Source: Spirochaetaceae bacterium (GTDB lineage: Bacteria > Spirochaetota > Spirochaetia > Treponematales > Breznakiellaceae). Taken from it: a DNA stretch of 9,839 nucleotides. Where the stretch lies: NCBI GenBank assembly GCA_031284645.1, contig JAITXS010000134.1:1-9839 (forward strand). Reading direction: 5' to 3'. Each line of letters begins with the position of its first letter. The stretch's first letter is position 1. The position numbers and the translations under genes are program-made. A model generated the notes under the pieces. That model made no database searches, was not told the origin of the DNA, and worked only from the letters and a program-made list of their open reading frames with translations. This document shows positions 6,118 through 9,839 of this stretch, in pieces.

Positions 6118-7149
6118 TTATTTAATACTTCCTATACGAGAAAATCCGGTCTTTCCGGCAGGCGGATTCAGAGGATTCGAAGAAGCGCCTCGTTCTTTAT
6201 CACTTCCCGGCCAATATATAAAGACACCTTTGCCTAAAATCTTGCTTTGCTTAACCGGACCGAAAAAGCGCCCGTCACGCGAATTATCCCGATTATCGCC
6301 CAGCGGCAACACGCGCCCCTGGGGCACATACCAGCCCTGAACCAACTTGTAGTATTCATGTCTGTATCCATCGTAATGAGGATGCGCACCGCGTAATGTT
6401 TTGTACCAATTTATATCCATAGTAAAATCATTAAATGTTTGAATTTTCGGCGGCGCGAGTTCTCCGTAAAGTAGCTTTAAACAATACGCTTTTACGGAAG
6501 CGATATTTTCGCTTAAACTGTCTTTGCGAATGCGCCGTATCGTATGTCTCCAACCCCGCGCTTTGTTGTATTCGGTTTCCGGAATATCACGAACTTCGCC
6601 GGAAAATCTGATGATCATATCACCCTTGTCATTAAAAAAACGGTCTCCACCCATACCGGCAGCACGCTTGATTAAAAAATGCGCCTTAGGTCTTCCTGCT
6701 TCATCGCGGTCAATATCATATAAAGAAAGCGAAGCCATATAGATAATCCTCTGGGCAATATCAAAAACAGTCCCCCGCGAAAGATATTCGGGGCTTTCAA
6801 AAATAACGACATCGTTCCGTGAAGGCTTTATGGGACTTGGTATCTTGCCTGTCCCGGGCAATAATTCCGGCCCGTAGATGAGTTTATTGACAAAGATTCT
6901 GTCCTCAATTAAAAGTGTATCAATCATGGATCCGGAGGGAATTTGATACGCCTGGAAGAAATACTGATTAACTATCAAAACAACACAAGCCGCCCAGACA
7001 AAGGCTTCAATCCAATCAAGCAGTATGTGCTTCTGCTTTTGTTTTTCCTGTTTCAGGCGTTTGCTTTTTCGCCGTCGGGTTAACACAGCCTCTGTTATTG
7101 CTTGAAGCCGGTCAAAAAAATCATTTTCTGTGCGTTTTCGGACATCCAT
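6118..7149 (-). CDS. lepB: Signal peptidase I (large paralogue)
   Basis: From the ATG at 7149 the product has 343 residues. A basic, lysine/arginine-rich cytoplasmic segment (about 24-40) precedes one membrane segment (about 45-67). Then come the catalytic-serine box IPSGSM (Ser74), the lysine box FLIKRAAGMGGD (Lys161), and an almost canonical GDNRDNSRDGRFFG (284-297). About 115 residues separate the lysine box from the last box, against about 65 in the small paralogue. This is an extra periplasmic insertion that could change substrate range. The start is uncertain. The frame also opens at a TTG at 7200, 6 bases after the smpB stop, which adds 17 residues; neither start has a clear ribosome binding site. 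The residues before the ATG do not look like a family N terminus, so I chose the ATG. Confidence 0.92.
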   Translation of the reverse strand: MDVRKRTENDFFDRLQAITEAVLTRRRKSKRLKQEKQKQKHILLDWIEAFVWAACVVLIVNQYFFQAYQIPSGSMIDTLLIEDRIFVNKLIYGPELLPGTGKIPSPIKPSRNDVVIFESPEYLSRGTVFDIAQRIIYMASLSLYDIDRDEAGRPKAHFLIKRAAGMGGDRFFNDKGDMIIRFSGEVRDIPETEYNKARGWRHTIRRIRKDSLSENIASVKAYCLKLLYGELAPPKIQTFNDFTMDINWYKTLRGAHPHYDGYRHEYYKLVQGWYVPQGRVLPLGDNRDNSRDGRFFGPVKQSKILGKGVFIYWPGSDKERGASSNPLNPPAGKTGFSRIGSIK

Positions 7150-7206
7150 TGTCAAAAAAGTATCAAAAAACAGCGTCTTATTCAAGGGGTAATGCGGCAA
7201 TGCGTG

Positions 7207-7662
7207 CTATTGATGCCGGAATTCCCGCTGAATATCGCGCTTAATATCCTTGTCTTTGATGTCGGCGCGTTTGTCATACGTTTTTTTGCCTTTGCATAAG
7301 CCCAACTCGACCTTTACTCTGCCCTTTTTTAAATAAAACAAAAGCGGTATCAGCGTATACCCTTTTTCTTCGACCTTACGGCTCAGGCGCCTGATTTCCT
7401 CTTTGTGAAAGAGCAGCTTTTTTTTCCGGTCCGGATCATGATTAAAAATTGAAGAAAAAGGATTCTCAGAGATTTTAAATGAATTTAACCATACTTCCCC
7501 CGCGATAATCTCTGCCCATGCATCGGGAAACGAGACTTTACCCTCTTTTATCGACTTTATCTCTGTTCCCTGCAAAACAATACCTGCTTCGTAGCGGTCA
7601 TCCACGGTGTAATCGAAAAAGGCTTTTTTATTTCTCGCGATAATCTTGATTGCTTCCGCCAT
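7207..7662 (-). CDS. smpB: SsrA-binding protein SmpB
   Basis: SmpB binds tmRNA and delivers it to stalled ribosomes for trans-translation. The product (151 residues) shows the family landmarks: an early NKKAFFDYTVDDRYEAGIVL, the LQGTEIKSIKEGKVSFPDAW segment, LNSFKISEN, and a basic tail (GKKTYDKRADIKDKDIKRDI) that enters the decoding centre. The ATG at 7662 is preferred to the GTG two codons upstream because the Shine-Dalgarno GAAGGG lies 5 bases before the ATG but touches the GTG. The upstream stop TGA (7665-7667) lies 2 bases before the ATG, so translation is probably coupled. I saw no tmRNA gene (ssrA) in the window. Confidence 0.96.
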   Translation of the reverse strand: MAEAIKIIARNKKAFFDYTVDDRYEAGIVLQGTEIKSIKEGKVSFPDAWAEIIAGEVWLNSFKISENPFSSIFNHDPDRKKKLLFHKEEIRRLSRKVEEKGYTLIPLLFYLKKGRVKVELGLCKGKKTYDKRADIKDKDIKRDIQREFRHQ

Positions 7663-7664
7663 GA

Positions 7665-9254
7665 TCACCCTTCTTTTGCCGCAAGGACAACTCTAAAGCC
7701 GACAAAAGGCGAACACATTTCAGGCGGAAGGGATGCTCGGGTATCGGCAATGACTGTCCCGACAGGATTTACCCATGAACCGCCGCGCACAGAACGTTCC
7801 GGGGAAGAGATTTTTTTTATGGCATCCTGCGGTGCGGAAAGATAGTTTAGCGGAGCGAAATAATCGGAGCACCACTCCCATAATCCCCGCGCTCCCGGGT
7901 CATTGTTGGCTCCGGCATAGAAAGCGCTCATCCGGCGGGGCCCACCGGCATGAACAGCGCCAAAATAAGCTTCGCCGTATTTTGCAGCATATTCCCACTC
8001 GGCCTCGGTCGGGAGGCGCACTTCATAATCCCGTGCAAGAGCAACAGGCAATTTTGAGTTAAGCCAGAGGCAAAACGCTTGAGCCGCAAAAAAACTAACA
8101 CCGGACACGGCAGGTGTCGGATACTCAGGATAGTCAACAAGAAAATCCCTCATCGATGTGTAGGCTATTCGAGGCTGAAGATACTCTTCCGTTACCTGTT
8201 TTTTTTCAAGAAGATCGGCAAGATTATCAATTCCCCACGCAGGATTTTCACGCAGAAAAGCATCCCACAGGGAAAAAGAAATCTCATCCTGTGAAATCAT
8301 AAAATTCCCCACGGATTCCGTGTGTTGAAAAGCAGTATTTTGGACATAGCTATTGGCAAGAAATTCAAGACTAAAAACAACGCCTTCAATAGTCAGCGGG
8401 GATGAGGCTCTTGAAACAGGAATGGTCCGTGCCGGAGATGAACTTACAGAATCCTTCCACACTTCGGGATAAAAAGATGAACTGATAAGTTTTTCAGCCT
8501 CTTCATCAGGAAGGAGATCACCGAGAGCCAAGGCAAAGGCGGGGTTTTCCTGCACATAATTTAACATAAAACGTGCTGCATCAAGTACACTGAAAGGAGA
8601 AGCCGCATTCCCCTTGTTTTTCGCAAGGAATTCCGCACGAAGCAGATCCTTTAATGCTGCCCTTGTTACCATAAAACGCGCCGCAGCTTTTAACAGTGCT
8701 TCAGTGTCCGCATTTTCTGATTTTTCAGGCGCACTCCGGTACATTCCTTCCGACAGGGCAAGGGGAATTTGATAAGATTCTGTCGGCTCGCCGGTAAATG
8801 TCCATGCAGCATAGTCTTGTGCGCGTTCAATAAGAGATGCAAGCGGGCTTTGTTCTTTAAGCGGGAATTCCATCTCCGTTGTTTTCGGGAAAAACAGGGA
8901 GCCCAGGATACGCCCTCCTACCTCAATATCACGCTCGACCGGAATAAAACCGGGCATAAGCGCGGTAATTTTATGCTTTCCCTCGGGGACAAAAATCCTG
9001 CACGGACTTGTACCAAAGTAAATATCATCAATCCGGATCGCGGCTCCCCAAGGCCGGCTTTGTACAAGAAGCTCGGTTCCCGGATTCGAAAGGCCCGGGT
9101 AACAGAGACTGAAAAACAAAACCAAAAGGATAATCAATCCGTAAAGAACAGCGAGGTACTTTCCCGGCTTTATCCCGAAAAGGCAGGGTAGATGAACCCT
9201 GTCTTCATCGTGGGGTTCAGGTTTTTTTATTTTTTTACGCAGCATGGTCATCAT
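7665..9254 (-). CDS. Membrane-anchored PEGA + FGE/SUMF1-like protein
   Basis: From the ATG at 9254 the product has 529 residues. A charged cytoplasmic stretch is followed by one membrane anchor (about 33-52) and a PEGA domain (about 60-120; LVQSRPWGAAIRIDDIYFGT, then PEGKHKITALMPGF). A helical linker rich in Ala and Leu follows, then a C-terminal FGE-like domain from about 315 (ISQDEISFSLWDAF; LPTEAEWEYAAKYG at 414-427; RGGSW at 490-494; VGFRVV at the end). Both FGE active-site cysteines are missing (RGGSWVNPVGTVIADTR), and the GNVWEW calcium motif is reduced to RGLWEW, so it is probably a binding or scaffold protein. PEGA domains occur in surface and cell-envelope proteins. The frame also opens at a GTG at 9278, 9 bases after the upstream stop. 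No start has a clear ribosome binding site. The stop nearly abuts smpB. Confidence 0.85.
   Translation of the reverse strand: MMTMLRKKIKKPEPHDEDRVHLPCLFGIKPGKYLAVLYGLIILLVLFFSLCYPGLSNPGTELLVQSRPWGAAIRIDDIYFGTSPCRIFVPEGKHKITALMPGFIPVERDIEVGGRILGSLFFPKTTEMEFPLKEQSPLASLIERAQDYAAWTFTGEPTESYQIPLALSEGMYRSAPEKSENADTEALLKAAARFMVTRAALKDLLRAEFLAKNKGNAASPFSVLDAARFMLNYVQENPAFALALGDLLPDEEAEKLISSSFYPEVWKDSVSSSPARTIPVSRASSPLTIEGVVFSLEFLANSYVQNTAFQHTESVGNFMISQDEISFSLWDAFLRENPAWGIDNLADLLEKKQVTEEYLQPRIAYTSMRDFLVDYPEYPTPAVSGVSFFAAQAFCLWLNSKLPVALARDYEVRLPTEAEWEYAAKYGEAYFGAVHAGGPRRMSAFYAGANNDPGARGLWEWCSDYFAPLNYLSAPQDAIKKISSPERSVRGGSWVNPVGTVIADTRASLPPEMCSPFVGFRVVLAAKEG
7668..7673 (-). promoter_or_regulatory. Ribosome binding site that decides the smpB start
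   Basis: Read on the minus strand this is GAAGGG, 5 bases before the ATG at 7662. It lies inside the last codons of the upstream PEGA/FGE-like gene, so ribosomes finishing that gene are delivered onto smpB. The alternative GTG (7666-7668) overlaps it and is ruled out on spacing. Confidence 0.65.
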
Positions 9255-9287
9255 AGTATAGCGAAAACAGCCGACCACGCACAGAGT

Positions 9288-9839
9288 TCACAAGGAAGCG
9301 GCTGTATCATAAATGATACGTAAAACCGGCGCAATTTGCTCCTCTTGCAAGGCCGAAAAGGCCAGCCGGATATAGTTTCCGCCAAGGACAACAAGACCTA
9401 TACCCTCTTTGAGCAGCAGGGTTTTACGCAGTTCCTCGGCGTCAATACCATCACAGCGGAAACTCATAAAATATCCTGAATTAAACGGCAGTGCCCGTAA
9501 TCTTTTAAAATCCTTCTGCTCCCCGACAAATTTTTTAACCGCCCGATAACGGCGGCAGAGTATACCGTGGTAATGTTTTTTTTCTTCGGCACTTTCGGGA
9601 TCAAGATAAATTCGCTTAAAAAGGGATTGAGCGGGTGTGTTGGAACAGGAAACCGAAGAGCGGATATCCCCCATCACTTTTTGGATTAAGGCGGCAAAAG
9701 ATTCCTCACCAAGCCCTTTGGAGCCGAAAGTAAGAAAGGCGATACGCAAGCCCCAGACATAGTCTTCTTTTGTCGGCCCGTCTGTTTTCACCGCGAGTAT
9801 CCGCTCGTGTAAGCCGCTGAGTTTGCAAAAAATTGATTC
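9288..9839 (-). CDS. PLP-dependent aminotransferase, C-terminal part
   Basis: The frame stays open to the right edge, so the N terminus lies outside; the GTG at 9791 is internal. The visible part begins just before the cofactor lysine. TKEDYVWGLR matches the class I/II SxSKxxxxxGxR pattern, making the Lys codon at 9768-9770 the Schiff-base lysine and the following Arg the phosphate ligand. The end carries FNSGYFMSF and NYIRLAFSAL, whose Arg fits the substrate-carboxylate arginine. It belongs to fold type I, class I/II aminotransferases, but the amino-acid substrate cannot be told from this half. It is the first visible gene of the minus-strand run; its stop is 33 bases before the preferred start of the PEGA/FGE-like gene. 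Confidence 0.85.
   Translation of the reverse strand, partial: ESIFCKLSGLHERILAVKTDGPTKEDYVWGLRIAFLTFGSKGLGEESFAALIQKVMGDIRSSVSCSNTPAQSLFKRIYLDPESAEEKKHYHGILCRRYRAVKKFVGEQKDFKRLRALPFNSGYFMSFRCDGIDAEELRKTLLLKEGIGLVVLGGNYIRLAFSALQEEQIAPVLRIIYDTAASL

Noticed and set aside
8769..9191. 140-residue plus-strand open frame opposite the PEGA/FGE-like gene
   Set aside because: It is antisense to a gene with clear domains and encodes nothing recognisable.
1..9839. tRNA, rRNA, tmRNA, CRISPR repeats, insertion sequences or reverse transcriptase
   Set aside because: None seen on either strand. In particular no ssrA accompanies smpB and no retroelement accompanies the FGE-fold gene.

Overview
This window most likely comes from a spirochaete of the Treponema lineage. 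The evidence is gene content. There is a full-length FlgK of spirochaete type. A long minus-strand run holds smpB, two signal peptidase I genes and a thiamine pyrophosphokinase. There are also two formylglycine-generating-enzyme-fold (SUMF1/FGE) proteins, one fused to a Big2-like domain and one to a PEGA domain, architectures that treponemes carry in numbers. The assignment is inference; no rRNA or other decisive marker is present.

Layout. Positions 1-1107 (+) hold the 3' part of a Big2 + FGE-fold protein whose beginning lies outside the window. Positions 1108-1451 are non-coding, with a GC-rich hairpin (possible terminator), a duplicated dyad element around a TATAAT box, and a C8 tract. Positions 1452-3344 (+) are flgK, standing alone. 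From 3392 to the right edge all genes are on the minus strand, packed within a few bases of each other. In transcription order they are: a PLP-dependent aminotransferase (cut by the window edge), a membrane-anchored PEGA + FGE-like protein, smpB, a large signal peptidase I, a small signal peptidase I, a four-segment membrane protein with an alpha/beta-hydrolase-like domain, and thiN. flgK and thiN converge on a 47-base gap with no recognisable terminator.

How they fit together. The minus-strand genes look like one transcription unit: the gaps are about 2-60 bases and several starts lie within a few bases of the preceding stop. SmpB rescues stalled ribosomes. The two signal peptidases release exported proteins from the membrane. 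The PEGA/FGE-like protein and the membrane hydrolase-like protein look like envelope proteins. Both have lost residues expected for the catalysis of their folds, so they may bind or scaffold rather than catalyse. ThiN makes thiamine diphosphate and the aminotransferase is metabolic, so the unit mixes envelope, translation-quality and cofactor functions.

No complete new system (defence locus, retroelement, CRISPR array or transposon) can be demonstrated. The most interesting items are the composition switch at the end of the first FGE-fold gene, the tandem divergent signal peptidases, and the two apparently non-catalytic enzyme-fold membrane proteins.
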